Below, in pieces: positions 29,301-37,710 of a stretch of 64,000 nucleotides of DNA (the first letter of the stretch is position 1; each line of letters starts with the position of its first letter). Source of the stretch: Microbulbifer sp. YPW16 (GTDB lineage Bacteria; Pseudomonadota; Gammaproteobacteria; Pseudomonadales; Cellvibrionaceae); contig NZ_CP089928.1 in assembly GCF_021290385.1 (NCBI RefSeq), positions 1,410,501 through 1,474,500 of the forward strand, given 5' to 3'. A model generated the notes under the pieces. The model was not told the DNA's origin and searched no databases. It worked only from the letters and a program-made list of their open reading frames with translations. Position numbers and translations under genes: made by a program.

Positions 29301-32054
29301 TAGCAGGCTCTGCCCATTGCTGCGCCCCCAGACCAACTCATTTCCGGTAACCGTGGGCGCCACTGACGTGGTAGTGCCACCGAGCGTTATCTCAGCTGAA
29401 CCGGGCTCAAGCGTCAGGCCCGCAGGTAGAATATCCGTGATGGACAAATCGAAGGCAGTAGACGTGCCGGTATTAAGAAGCTCGACCGTATATTCGAGAA
29501 CGTCACCGCCCTGGGCTGGATCGCTGGCATTCTTGCCGGTGGTGATATTCGCCACAGTCTTTGTGGCCTGCAGCTCCGGCTCCACAATACTGATCGGTTG
29601 CGCCGTATCTTCCGTGCCCGTGCCATCACTCTGTGCGCCACCCTGGGTACGGCTGTAGGTATAGCTGGCGGTATTGCTAAACGGCGCAGTCGAGTCCTGG
29701 TTGTCAATCTCGTTCTTAAGGCGCACTTGCAGCGTCACCAGCGCCTGCTGGTTTGCCGGAATATCCAGCCCAACCACCGTCTCTTCCAGGACCAGGTCCG
29801 CTGCGGTCCCGGTATTCGCCAGGCTGTAAATGGTTCCGCCGATATCGGCAGTCGCTCCGACAAACTCCAGGTTTGACGGCAGGGAATCCCGGATATGGAC
29901 ATCGTACAGGGGCGCATCTACCGGGCTCGCGGGAACGCTGATCTGGTAACTGGACAGCTGGCCGATAGCTAGCTCAGTTTGCGTACTCTGTTTGGCCAGG
30001 GCCCCGGGCGATACAATTGCCACCACCGTGGGATCCTCATCCCCAAGGGTATCGGGGTCAGAGACACCACTAACGAAAGGGTCATCACTGTCGTAGGAGG
30101 CCGCGACAGGGGTGATCCCGGTGGCCTGCATAGACGCCTGGTTTTCCACCAGAGTCCCCGTAGCCAGGCCAGCGGCCAGCGTTGCCTCAAACTCGATCAG
30201 CAGGTCATTGCCCTGGGGCAGTGACAGGGAGCCGCCATCACCTTCCACCAGCAACTGTCCACCACTGATGCTACAGGTCGGGAAGACCGTCACATCTGCA
30301 GGGCCGGTTATCTGGCAGGTCGGCTGCGTTGTGCTGGAAAACTCCGCAGGCAGGACATCGGTAATCCGGATATCGGCGATATTCTGGTCGACGTTAAACA
30401 AACGGATCCGATATGTCAGTTCGTCTCCCGGTGCCGCTGAGGTTGCCGGGAAAGCCCCGGTGACATTATTCGCTACGGTTTTCTCGAAATAATAACCGGA
30501 CAGGGCCACCTCGACTGTGGCCGCATCTTCATGGTCATCGGTGCCGACGGTACCGTTGGTAATCTCGCGTTCGTACTCACCACGGCTTAGGTTCGATACA
30601 GAGTCATTGGCCCAGAAGGTAGCGCCAGCGATATTAGTCAACTGCCCGGCCGGCGGATTATCCGGATCAAGGGGGTTGAGCTCGCTGTTGTAAGTAATCT
30701 GGAGAAACTCATTGGGCGCCAGGGCACCCGCCTGCTTCGTCAACTCGATAACCAGCAGCCCCGGGCTCCCGCCGGGGCTGTAGTCCAGTGTGTAGTCATC
30801 GCCCTCTATAAGCGGGACACCGGCAAGGGTGACAGAAACCGTTCCGGTGGGATCAAAGTCCTGCATTTCCGGCGGGAGCTGGTCCTCAATTCTTATATCC
30901 CAGGCAGGCGAACCGCCGACATTCTGGACACTGAGGGTATATTGGGGCGAGTCAGTCGCGTTGATCGCAGTGGCGCTGGTGCTCTTGTTCAGGACCAGGT
31001 CCGGAGCGGAAATGCTCAATAGTTGAGCAACACCATTCTCACCCGGCAGTGGATCATAGAAGGTACCGTCAATCTCCCGGGCAAATTCCCAGCTTGCGAC
31101 ATTGGTAAAAGGCTTCCCGATCGTGTTGGTCGCGGAATCTTCCAGCATCACCTCAAGCTCGATATGCACCTGAGCGCCCGCTGGCAGTATTCCCGGGTTA
31201 TTGATTACGAACTCCAGCTCACCGGGATCTTTCGCATTACCCCCGTTATTTCGAACGGTAATGTCGCCGGGTATACTCAGCGGCGTGGTGGTTCCGCTGG
31301 TATCCTCATAAAAAGCCCGGATTTCCAGGAGCTCAAGGTCAACACCCAGAGTCGCGACGGACAGGTCATCCCAGATCTTAATCGCCTGGATATTGTTATT
31401 GGAGCCAAAGTCCTGAAGCACGGTGCCGTTAACAGGGTCGTACAGGACTGGCACATCGAGTGTATATACAAACGGCACCCCAACCGTAACCGAGGAAATC
31501 GGGTTACCGGACAGGTCAGAGGCCTGTTTCTCGATCTTCTCGACCGGGATAATCAGGTCCTGGCAACCCTCCTTGACAGAGCTGAAGTCAGAGCCGTTTA
31601 CCGCCCAGACGAACGCCTTACCGCCCTCGACATTGGCGCAGGCAAAGTTACCCGTATAACAGACGTTATCGAATATAATCAGCGTCCCATCAGTCACACT
31701 GGCAAAGTTCAGCGTTGAACTGAGCGGGCTCTCACAGCTGAAATTCTTGACCGTGCATGAACGATCGATTGAAAGCTGCTCCGAACCGGTAAAGGAGCGC
31801 CCGTCATTAGAGAGCGCACCGGGCCCGTCGATTACACAATCCTGTGGACTGCCAGGATCATTTAGCGGGGGAGTAACAGATTCAAAATCCGACGTCGCAA
31901 AGTTAGCGGCCAGCGCTACCTGGCTGAAAGGCATGGCCAGCAGCATTCCCAGCAACAGGCTCGACCCGACTCTCGGCGGTAGCGAGCCAAAGCTGCGGAA
32001 AAAACCAGCAAGCCCCTTCTTCAGGGATTTCAGTCCAAGTACTTCTGACATCAT
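21567..32054 (-). CDS. Giant secreted DUF11-repeat protein (3495 aa)
   Basis: A signal peptide (to about residue 49, ending VALA) is followed by about 16 tandem DUF11-type beta-sandwich modules, each with a core such as YTVDITNNGNAPAYD-x-LVDTLP. An SdrD-B-like module (GYLWRDIDFDGERDAEEP, about 2870-2960), one more DUF11 module, a second SdrD-B-like module (GKVYDDKNMNGYQDAGEGG) and a charged C-terminal domain ending GDGIGGWE complete the protein. Such proteins form long extended surface fibres or adhesins. There is no membrane anchor or sorting motif, so an outer-membrane partner is needed; the 1740-aa gene follows with a 10-base overlap. Residues 2916-3495 are identical to the end of the 4367-aa paralogue, and the rest is colinear but diverged. 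The ribosome site is weak. Confidence 0.85.
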   Translation of the reverse strand: MMSEVLGLKSLKKGLAGFFRSFGSLPPRVGSSLLLGMLLAMPFSQVALAANFATSDFESVTPPLNDPGSPQDCVIDGPGALSNDGRSFTGSEQLSIDRSCTVKNFSCESPLSSTLNFASVTDGTLIIFDNVCYTGNFACANVEGGKAFVWAVNGSDFSSVKEGCQDLIIPVEKIEKQASDLSGNPISSVTVGVPFVYTLDVPVLYDPVNGTVLQDFGSNNNIQAIKIWDDLSVATLGVDLELLEIRAFYEDTSGTTTPLSIPGDITVRNNGGNAKDPGELEFVINNPGILPAGAQVHIELEVMLEDSATNTIGKPFTNVASWEFAREIDGTFYDPLPGENGVAQLLSISAPDLVLNKSTSATAINATDSPQYTLSVQNVGGSPAWDIRIEDQLPPEMQDFDPTGTVSVTLAGVPLIEGDDYTLDYSPGGSPGLLVIELTKQAGALAPNEFLQITYNSELNPLDPDNPPAGQLTNIAGATFWANDSVSNLSRGEYEREITNGTVGTDDHEDAATVEVALSGYYFEKTVANNVTGAFPATSAAPGDELTYRIRLFNVDQNIADIRITDVLPAEFSSTTQPTCQITGPADVTVFPTCSISGGQLLVEGDGGSLSLPQGNDLLIEFEATLAAGLATGTLVENQASMQATGITPVAASYDSDDPFVSGVSDPDTLGDEDPTVVAIVSPGALAKQSTQTELAIGQLSSYQISVPASPVDAPLYDVHIRDSLPSNLEFVGATADIGGTIYSLANTGTAADLVLEETVVGLDIPANQQALVTLQVRLKNEIDNQDSTAPFSNTASYTYSRTQGGAQSDGTGTEDTAQPISIVEPELQATKTVANITTGKNASDPAQGGDVLEYTVELLNTGTSTAFDLSITDILPAGLTLEPGSAEITLGGTTTSVAPTVTGNELVWGRSNGQSLLVPVGETLTLTYRVDVNGVDGSDLVNSVFVDWTSLEGAFVEERTGNDAPDEMALNDYFVTATSTLASIDSTAFAKSVVGDTWNSGIGTTADTNARAGDTITYQLILTLPEGQTSDVTVTDVLDPGLAFVDVVSINGDTAAPYSSAGVFTHADIPAANVPSADQTGTLTWSLGDITNAANNDPSDNQFVIVYRARVQHGPAEEPAPTPTTTILNNQATLGYTFADGTAATTAAETASVEVLQPLITELTKTGVVIPDDGSTIGDGQSAATAYVVDIASDTMDFTLEACNVGDAPAYGVQLTDDLPAELDDQSISGLTVSIDGTALDAADYTYTAPATRDGNLAVLLEVPLEASGCVTVDYSIGFYTDIAPNQVWSNSASLEAYWSRETLDSADAREYIAINPVASSSVWMTNTFDVAAPTKTASVSEATIGEEVVYTITVPGTPVNGELDGVTVTDMLDPALQYVDASVALSGSPLGTTTNQNGQELSWDIGNIPAGEQAVITLTTWVANTQNVNASATPVSNTVSYTYQEGGVDVDGGTSGQADIIIVEPDLAMVKDVTNVTDPGQPAASGDELEYTLTVTNNGTSTAFDTNIADTLPAELSYIDGSTSAAIDGSPVAGFNGTPAVSGNTLTWGRGNGDSSLRIPAGSELVIVYRVNVDIVTSEDIVNSALADWTSLDGSFSGNRERTGDGCPNVTAPNTYCTGDTSGLGVDYNIDLTKATVGDSWNGNGSLRVGDTVEYELEIALVEGTHNDLVLTDSLPQGMAFVEMVSADYFGTPPATFPAPDVSADLRTVTWAIDEVTNPIDGDPGNDFLTIVYRARVQNGDILSQQPTSQSLTNSVSLNYQVGGVAPAPLTDNATVTALQPLLAVTKSGVTPGDGDTEISGGETATYTVDITNNGNAPAYDTVLVDTLPIGLRQGGVTAISATLVGSGTNVAVTPTYDSASGTVTWDFDPAANAAIDPGETLRVVYEVTGDSDLAAGITLTNTAQVLRYYSFDNDQVPASSTVDWREEYGPSQPATFDLTAAMPGVLSKASSQSTVAIGEELTYTITIPEQPVDVALQDVRIHDDLSATGVDLGFVSATLGGVALTSTGTADSVVLVDNNGGIDIPAGGQVEVLVTVEVLNTATNQARTEPFVNRAWYDYDSGSGRLGDDATTGGDADPVTIVHPELVVEKSGPASISVSTPDNFTLLVRNTGESSAWNPTLTDWLPNPTPGGMCDVQPVIQGAAIQKADGSSIALNAADFAVSFVGGEPTCEFSVTLQTDDELAPGDSLTLSYQVALDEDNVGSSTLVNVAGATQWFSADAASSERFAYQRQLTDGTPGVMDHEDNHEFVVEGAVLETRKSVFNVTTGGSGAAASPGDLLRYTVEIQNISDVPLRGFTLLDELDRLNNTAMFESGTLAVVSVPSGASADIIDDGGANGSGVLEVSNLSIEPAGQAGDTLAIVFEVTLAPVITSGTVVLNQAQLTLSDVVFALSDYPEVSGTEDPTETLISSTPLFDVDKTSEDLTGDPAILLPGDTLRYTLTLGNVGGEDAIEVILRDQVPANTSYVANSVTLNGATVADVGGTSALVVGMPVNSPGEAEGVLLADPTGSSNDVAVVTFDVIINDVNEGTLISNQGFITGEGAGSGPVSETPSDDPATDIPDDPTIDTVGEVASLVVQKTVVIQQDGLSAGIVDPGDTLRYTISVNNIGGLDATEAELTDLIPANTTYVPGSTTLNGTAVSDNGGGEARIASGLPISSSDLTPPLPGTAEGTISSGQAATVVFDVTVDAGTATGTVISNQGSVAAAELPQVLTDADGNPTNGAQPTEVVVGDAQQLSISKEVTALDGAAEAGATLEYLVRVTNISSVPTSNVVITDDLLAAGEGVLTYVTDSAMLNGQAAGISVNGSVISADFGSSYGDLPPGESATLRFQAKLGADLEIGYTVVNTATTEWNDPPVSEQASVAIDVGGTPGIANLAGYLWRDIDFDGERDAEEPVLQNWSVELYLDNALTETLQSDENGYFQFDGLVPNGTGGPEYELRYVAPSAGANTASLGNADSDFTNGPQQITEIFVGSGTNPQDLNLPLTPNGVVYDSVLRAPVSGAIVTMLHVQSGAEVPDACFDDPKQQGQVTSAGGYYKFDINFSSAGCPANADYLIQVQLPGEDYVAGESAIIPPQTNVDTAGFDVAACLGSAADAVPATADYCEAQASPTLPPLDIDARSPETDYYLRLTLDDNQVPGESQLFNNHIAVDPQLDGALSITKTAAMLNVTRSQLVPYTITFSNSLAVPLTDLQLVDFFPAGFKYIAGSARVDGEAIEPEVNGLQLSWSGLRVDPEQTRTVKLLLVVGSGVGEGEYVNRARLFNGLSGQQLSGEASATVRVIPDPTFDCTDVIGKVYDDKNMNGYQDAGEGGVPGARVVTATGLNATTDAHGRFHITCAVVPNQDRGSNFVLKLDDRSLPSGYRLTTENPRVQRATRGKMIKFNFGAGLHRVVRLDLAEAVFEPQTTELRPQWHSRTELLLEKLAEAPSVLRLSYLAENEDPALVERRLQAIKAQVAEEWAAEYGDYELTIETEVFWRRGAPPGSGDGIGGWE

Positions 32055-32143
32055 CGTTACTTTCAGCCGCTACATGAGAGTCTACTTTTTGCCCAATCGC
32101 CTGCAAGTCAAGCAGGCGGACGGACACTGCCCGGTTGTCGGAC

Positions 32144-32187
32144 ATTATCGAGAGAAAGGAAAGGAGGCCGTGAAGCAGGTCTAAATT
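32144..32187 (-). promoter_or_regulatory. Putative promoter with 23-bp box shared by both giant genes
   Basis: The 23 bp at 32165-32187 are identical to 50884-50906, while the surrounding sequence differs. Inside the box TTCACG (32174-32169, minus strand) could be a -35; 19 bases on, GATAAT (32149-32144) could be a -10. In the other copy the same spacing leads to TATAAA. The long spacer suggests an activator is needed. The box is 111 bases before the start. Confidence 0.55.
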
Positions 32188-32446
32188 ACTTCGCGCAAAA
32201 CGAATTTTTTTGAGGAATGCCAAGCAGTTCTCAGGGACACTTCAGGCATTTTCTTAAGGGACAAAGAGCAGGAAGCGATTATATTTTAGCCAGCGCGGCG
32301 GGGTCAGTTGGGATCGAGCACCCCAGAGCCAGCCCAGCAGCAGCAAGATTCCACCACAGGCCAAAGGGTGTATAAAGCAGTAACAACAGGAAAAGTGCCG
32401 GGCTGTGCGCCCGGTCATGAATGGTAAGAGGCCTGTACGACAAACC

Positions 32447-32475
32447 GGGCTCCTGCAACCGCATTGCAGGAGCCC
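32447..32475 (-). terminator. Terminator after the first OmpA-like gene
   Basis: A 12-bp perfect stem (GGGCTCCTGCAA / TTGCAGGAGCCC) with a 5-base loop lies 12 bases after the stop at 32488. The tail on the minus strand is GGTTTGTCG, only mildly T-rich. It separates the two units, so the second giant gene probably has its own promoter. Confidence 0.75.
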
Positions 32476-32487
32476 GCCTGACGCGCG

Positions 32488-35400
32488 CTACAGTTTGCCC
32501 ACCACGTTGATGAAGAACCCCTGGCTGTCGTAGTCCAGCTGCGTCAGGTCATCCGAGAAGTCCGTGAAGTTGTAGCCCGCCCCTACCTTCAGGTGCTTCC
32601 CTACATGCCGGTAAACACCCAGCAGCGCGCCGCTCCGACGGTCCTGTGCATCCGGCAGGTCCAGCATACGACCCTCGATCAGCAGGTCCCACTCGTGCAC
32701 GAAGTGCCAGTCCGCCCGCAGCACGTACAGGCTCGCACGGCTGTCGAAGAACTCCGGGTCCACCCGGTCCTGGCTCAGCTGGCCCAGACGGTACGCATAC
32801 TTGGCCCCCAGGGTCCAGCGGCGCGTCAGGTCGTAGCTGGCGTCCACGGAGAAGATATGGCTCTTCTGGATGAACTCCGCCGCCGTATTCTCCACGGTCA
32901 CCTGCCCGGCAGTGGGCACGTTGTAGAAGTAGGTGTACTTCATCAGCGTGTTCAGCCGGTCGTTGTCTACCGGGCGGTAGGCGTAGCCCATCACCGCCTC
33001 GGTGAACTTGCCGTCGTAGAACTGCCCCTGGGAGCTCTGGCTGTCGGAGTAGTTGAGCTTCGCCACCAGGCGCCAGTTCGGGTTGAGCTGGTAGCTGGCA
33101 TTGTTTTTCAGCAGCCAGGTCTCCCGCTCGGACTCGGTCACGGTGTCCGCGTCCACCGGCGTTTCCATGGTGTCGGTACGGTATTCCACCGCCGACGACA
33201 GGCGCACCGCCTCGGTGCTGTAGCCGACGTTGGCGCCCACGGCACGGCGCTCGGTCTGGGCACCGGTGCGCGGGTCTTCCAGCGTGCCAGCTTCCATGCT
33301 GGTGCCGTAATGCCAGCGGTCGCTGGGCGCCAGGTCCATGCCCAGGGCATGGGTCAGGCCGGTGGAGACGTCACCGTGGGTGTAGCGCTCCTCACCGTAG
33401 ACACTCAGACTGTCGGAGTAGCGACTGCGGAAGCCGCTGGCCATGTTGCCCTTGCGGGCACGCACGCCGGTATCGGTACGCTCGTTGTCGAGGGTGTAGT
33501 TCAGGTACAGGTTGGTGCGGTCGCTGATCAGGTAGTCAGTGCCGAGCCGCGCGGCGGTGCCGGTGTCTCCCTCGGACAGTTCGCTGTCGAGGGTCAGGCG
33601 CTCGCTCACCCGGTAGGCGCCGCCGAGACCGACGCGGTTGTTTTCATCGCGGTTACCAGTCACTTCCATGGTCTGCTGCACGAAGCCGAACGCGCTCCAG
33701 TCGGCGCCGGAGTTGTAGGCCGCTTCCACTGCCACGTCGGTGCGGTCACCCTGGGTCTGGGTCGGTGCCACCACCGGTGAGTAGTCCTCGCGGGTATCGG
33801 CGCGACCACCGGTGGTCACCCGCCATTTCTCATTGATGCGGTAGCCCACGGACAGGTCGACCGCGGAGGTCTGCAGCCCGTATTCCTGCTCGCGCTGGTC
33901 GGCCTTTACGCCCACATCGAAGCGCTCGCCGATGGGCAGGTTGACGCTGGCACCGCTCTGGGTGGTGTCCTGGTTCACCAGCTGGCCCGGTGCGGCAAAG
34001 CCCGCCTCGCGCTCCTGGTGGTAGAAGGTACCTGAAGCGCGCGCCCCCTCGAACACATCCCCCAGGTGCAGGCTGCCTTCCACCTTGTTGGCGGTGGCCT
34101 TGGGATCCGGGTTCAGCGCCTCGACGGTGTCGAAGCCATCCGCACCGCTGCGGCTGAAGCTGAAGCCGCCGTCGAGGGAGGACAGGCTGTCGAGGTTATT
34201 GCCCTCGCTGGTGGCGGACTCGATCTTGACCCAGCTGCCGGCACTGGCGCGCAGGGTCAGGTCGACGCCCTGCAGGGAGGACTCGTTGTCTTCCTCATCC
34301 TGCTGGCTGCCGCTCACACCGAGTTTCACGTGGTCACCCAGCCAGTAGTGGGCACGGCCACCCACGGCCAGGGTGTCCAGCTCCTCGAAGCCCGGGGTGT
34401 ATTCGTAGCGGGTCACCAGGTATTGCGGGTTGCCGTTGTAGGAACCGTCCTGGATCAGCAGGTTGTCACTGGCGATGGCCGACAGCGGGCGGTTCAGCAG
34501 GATGCGGCCCTGGATATAGTCCACGTCGTAGTCGATCACCGGGGTCAGGTTCTTGACCCCCAGCACCAGGCCGGAGTCCTTGTCCCGCACCTCGACCCGC
34601 ACCCGCTCGGAGCCGGCGAGGATGTCCTGGTGGCGCAGGAAGTAGAGCGAGCCACCGGTGCCGCGGAACTCGTCGCGACCGGCGATGGTGCCGGGCTCGG
34701 CACTGAAGCCATCGATCTCGAAGCGCTTTTCGCCGAAGCTGGTGACGTCGTCGGTCTCGTAGTGCGCATTGGCACCGTAGAGGGCACGGTCGATGTGGGC
34801 CAGTTCGTTGTCGGTGTAGGAGGCCTTGAAGTTACCCCACATGCCGTAGTCGTCGTACTTGGACAGCTTGACGTAGAACTTGCCGGAGGTCGGTGCGTCT
34901 TCCACTACGGTGGAGTCGTCGCCGAAGGTCGGGTAGTAGAGGTCCGAGTCCAGGCGGCGGAACAGCGCATCCGGGGTCTTCTCCATAAAGTTGGAGAACA
35001 GCTCGTCCACCGGACCCTCTTCGGTATCGGCGCTGGCGGACAGGTTCCAGCCCTCGCCGAAGTCACCGCTGGTGTAGAACGCCAGGCGACCGTCGTAACT
35101 CACCGAGTTGTCGTAGTGGGTCTCGTCACCGGTGACCAGTGACGCCGGGCCGTTGGTGTCGTCGATGCCGATGGTCAGGTCGGCGATGCCCACGGTGAAC
35201 CAGTCGTTGCGGCGGAAGCGCAGGTCGCGCAGGAACAGCTCGCCGTTGCCCTGCTCGTCCAGCACCGCCACTTCCACGGTGTGCAGGCCGCGGGTAAAGA
35301 TTTCCTCGGCCACGAACTCGCCGCTGTCACTGACCGGCACCGGGCGCCCCGCCACCCATACGGTGTGGTCCTCCGGGATCTGGCCACCGTTCACCAGCAC

Positions 35401-37710
35401 CGAGTTGCCGTCCAGCGGGATGCCCTGCCGGGCCAGGCGGTTTTCACCGTAGCCCACCAGCAGCTCCTCTTCCGGGTCGGCTTCCTGCTGCGGCGGGTCC
35501 AGCCGGTCCACCAGCCACAGGGACTGGGGTTTGGTCTCGTCGTAGCGACCCGCATCATCATAGGCGCGCAGTACATACTGGAGTTTTTTCAGCGGCGCCT
35601 CGAAGGCCTCCATGTCGGCGCTCCAGGCGCCGCGGCCGTCGATGTCCAGCGGCACCACGGCCACCGGCTCGTCGCGCACGGACTGCTCTTCCTCGAACAC
35701 GCGCACTTCCGCGCGCTCGATAAAGGCCGGATAGTTGGTGTAGCGCTGGAACTCGACGCGGCTGTCATCGACCTCGGTGTCCGGGTCGTCGGCGTAGCGC
35801 ACGGTGGTGGGCCAGGCGCTGACGTTGAGCCGCGGGGCCATTTTCTGGTTGTCGAAGCGGAACTGGATATTGGCCTGTTCCAGTGCCAGGTCGGTACAGC
35901 GCTGCAGGTCGGCGGAGTTGCGGTACGGGTCGTACTCGGGACTGCCGTCGACGGTAATGCGCATCAGGTTCAGCGCGTAGGGATTGTTGGCCTGTGCCTC
36001 GCGGTCGATGCGCTCGATGGCCAGGCGATCCTGCTCCGCCAGTACCGCCAGTTCGTCGTAGAGCACCTGCACTTCCACGCGGGCGCCGCCCATCTCGATA
36101 AAGCCGGTGGACACCACATCGTCGGACTGCACGTAACCGCGGCCCTCGAAGGTGACCTGCTCGTCGGTGAGGGCGAGGCGCTGCTGCACCTGTTCCATCG
36201 CCCGGCGCGCGCGGGCCCGGGACAGGCCCACGTCATCACCGTAGACCATGGCCTCGCGGCGCTCCATGCGCTCGTTGTCGGTGTAGCCGACAAAGCCCAC
36301 ACGCACATTGGCCTTGCCTGCCACTTCATTCATGACACTGCGGATCGCCGCCAGCTGGCCGTCAGAGATAACCGGGTCGCCCTGCTCGAAGCGGATGGTG
36401 GGCAGCGTGGTATTGGGGGATTCGTGGGCGATGGTGATGGTCTCGGCGCCGGCATTTTCCGGGCAGGCCTGGATGCCGTCACCGGCGGTTTCCATCAGGT
36501 CGTCGTACCAGAACTCCACTTCCACCCGGCGGTTCAGGGCGCGGCCCTTGGCGGTATCGTTGGCGGCGATCGGCTGGCTGGCCCCCTTGCCGGTGAAAGT
36601 CACCGCGTAAGCGGGCAGGCCCAGGGCATCCCGCACCGCCAGTGCCACCCGGCGGGCCTCCGCCTGCGACAGGGCCGTCGGGTTATCATAGAGTTCCGCC
36701 GGGCCTTCCGGCAGTGCCTGCCCATCGGTGTGGCCGACAAAGTGCACCACCAGGTTCTGGCGATCGGCCATCTGTGCGCGCACCTCGCGGATACGGCGCA
36801 CGAAGGCCTCAGGCAGGTCTACCTGGCCCGGCTCCCAGCGCAGCGGCGATACCAGGTTCTTGATCCGCGCACGCTGGTCGCTGCCATCGGCATAGCGCAG
36901 CCGGCACACGGTCTCCTGACGGCACACCTTGATGCGGTTCAGGTCCAGCGCCTGGGCGCGGGCCATTTCCGCCTGTGCCGCCTCGTCCAGCTCGTCGTAG
37001 GACAGACGCACTTCCACCCGGCGGTTCTGCGCCCGCCCCACACTGGTAATGTTTTCCACCGCCGGCTCGGCATCGCCAAGGCCTTCATAGCTGACCGCGT
37101 CTTCCGGCAGGTCCAGCGACAGCTGCATATACTCCGCCACCAGCTTCGCCCGCGCGCGGGACAGTTCTTCCTTGTCCAGGTACTCCGCCAGTTCCTGCTG
37201 GCTCAGCGAACCCGCACTGGTATGGCCGACAAAGTGCAGGCGGAGGTTATGGACTTCACCCAGGGCGGCGAGTTTTTCCCGCAGGGCGGCAACCGCCTCC
37301 TCGCTGATATCGTCGTCGACGCTTTCATACAGCAGCGGGCCGATCGCGTTTTCCTCGACCACCGGCTCCATCGCCTCCACGAACAGCGACGCATCCTGCA
37401 CCCACTGCCGGCGCGGCTGGCCCAGGGTCATGGTCTCGGTGTTGTTGCCCACCGGCTGCTCGGTGTACTCCGCCGTGGTCTCCACATCGGTGGTGAGACC
37501 CGGGACCTGCTTCCACACTTCCCACCAGGCCGGTTCGCTCACCGCAGTGGTGGATTCCTGGGCCTGCAGCGGCAGGGCCAGCACGGCCGCCACGGCCAGG
37601 GCCAGGGGACGCAGTGCCATCGCGGGGACCTGTGGCTTGATGCCGCTATCTGTCTTGGCCCGCATGCAGGCACTGTGCTTGTTACTTTGCATAGAGGACA
37701 TCACTCCCAT
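32488..37710 (-). CDS. Outer-membrane protein: three OmpA-like domains plus large beta-barrel (copy 2)
   Basis: The 1740-residue translation is identical to the protein at 16354-21576, with the same signal peptide, OmpA-like domains and barrel. At DNA level the two genes differ only in the last codons (AAA CTG TAG here, AAG CTC TGA there). It overlaps the 4367-aa giant gene by 10 bases. Two identical outer-membrane partners serving two different giant proteins imply that the shared 580-residue end of the giants, not the variable repeats, is what this protein meets; this is inference. An abrupt switch from identity to divergence points to recent gene conversion rather than selection alone. Confidence 0.85.
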   Translation of the reverse strand: MGVMSSMQSNKHSACMRAKTDSGIKPQVPAMALRPLALAVAAVLALPLQAQESTTAVSEPAWWEVWKQVPGLTTDVETTAEYTEQPVGNNTETMTLGQPRRQWVQDASLFVEAMEPVVEENAIGPLLYESVDDDISEEAVAALREKLAALGEVHNLRLHFVGHTSAGSLSQQELAEYLDKEELSRARAKLVAEYMQLSLDLPEDAVSYEGLGDAEPAVENITSVGRAQNRRVEVRLSYDELDEAAQAEMARAQALDLNRIKVCRQETVCRLRYADGSDQRARIKNLVSPLRWEPGQVDLPEAFVRRIREVRAQMADRQNLVVHFVGHTDGQALPEGPAELYDNPTALSQAEARRVALAVRDALGLPAYAVTFTGKGASQPIAANDTAKGRALNRRVEVEFWYDDLMETAGDGIQACPENAGAETITIAHESPNTTLPTIRFEQGDPVISDGQLAAIRSVMNEVAGKANVRVGFVGYTDNERMERREAMVYGDDVGLSRARARRAMEQVQQRLALTDEQVTFEGRGYVQSDDVVSTGFIEMGGARVEVQVLYDELAVLAEQDRLAIERIDREAQANNPYALNLMRITVDGSPEYDPYRNSADLQRCTDLALEQANIQFRFDNQKMAPRLNVSAWPTTVRYADDPDTEVDDSRVEFQRYTNYPAFIERAEVRVFEEEQSVRDEPVAVVPLDIDGRGAWSADMEAFEAPLKKLQYVLRAYDDAGRYDETKPQSLWLVDRLDPPQQEADPEEELLVGYGENRLARQGIPLDGNSVLVNGGQIPEDHTVWVAGRPVPVSDSGEFVAEEIFTRGLHTVEVAVLDEQGNGELFLRDLRFRRNDWFTVGIADLTIGIDDTNGPASLVTGDETHYDNSVSYDGRLAFYTSGDFGEGWNLSASADTEEGPVDELFSNFMEKTPDALFRRLDSDLYYPTFGDDSTVVEDAPTSGKFYVKLSKYDDYGMWGNFKASYTDNELAHIDRALYGANAHYETDDVTSFGEKRFEIDGFSAEPGTIAGRDEFRGTGGSLYFLRHQDILAGSERVRVEVRDKDSGLVLGVKNLTPVIDYDVDYIQGRILLNRPLSAIASDNLLIQDGSYNGNPQYLVTRYEYTPGFEELDTLAVGGRAHYWLGDHVKLGVSGSQQDEEDNESSLQGVDLTLRASAGSWVKIESATSEGNNLDSLSSLDGGFSFSRSGADGFDTVEALNPDPKATANKVEGSLHLGDVFEGARASGTFYHQEREAGFAAPGQLVNQDTTQSGASVNLPIGERFDVGVKADQREQEYGLQTSAVDLSVGYRINEKWRVTTGGRADTREDYSPVVAPTQTQGDRTDVAVEAAYNSGADWSAFGFVQQTMEVTGNRDENNRVGLGGAYRVSERLTLDSELSEGDTGTAARLGTDYLISDRTNLYLNYTLDNERTDTGVRARKGNMASGFRSRYSDSLSVYGEERYTHGDVSTGLTHALGMDLAPSDRWHYGTSMEAGTLEDPRTGAQTERRAVGANVGYSTEAVRLSSAVEYRTDTMETPVDADTVTESERETWLLKNNASYQLNPNWRLVAKLNYSDSQSSQGQFYDGKFTEAVMGYAYRPVDNDRLNTLMKYTYFYNVPTAGQVTVENTAAEFIQKSHIFSVDASYDLTRRWTLGAKYAYRLGQLSQDRVDPEFFDSRASLYVLRADWHFVHEWDLLIEGRMLDLPDAQDRRSGALLGVYRHVGKHLKVGAGYNFTDFSDDLTQLDYDSQGFFINVVGKL

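Larger units (their letters stand above)
32055..32487. other. Intergenic region between the two giant/OmpA units
   Basis: These 433 bases hold the terminator of the upstream unit (32447-32475) and the putative promoter of the 3495-aa gene (32144-32187). Between them I see AT-richer sequence without a convincing gene. A 61-codon hydrophobic frame on the minus strand (32279-32464) begins inside the terminator and is not supported. Confidence 0.6.

Noticed and set aside
32279..32464. 61-codon hydrophobic frame on the minus strand between the two units
   Set aside because: It begins inside a strong terminator hairpin, with no ribosome site and no recognisable family. A tiny membrane protein cannot be fully excluded.
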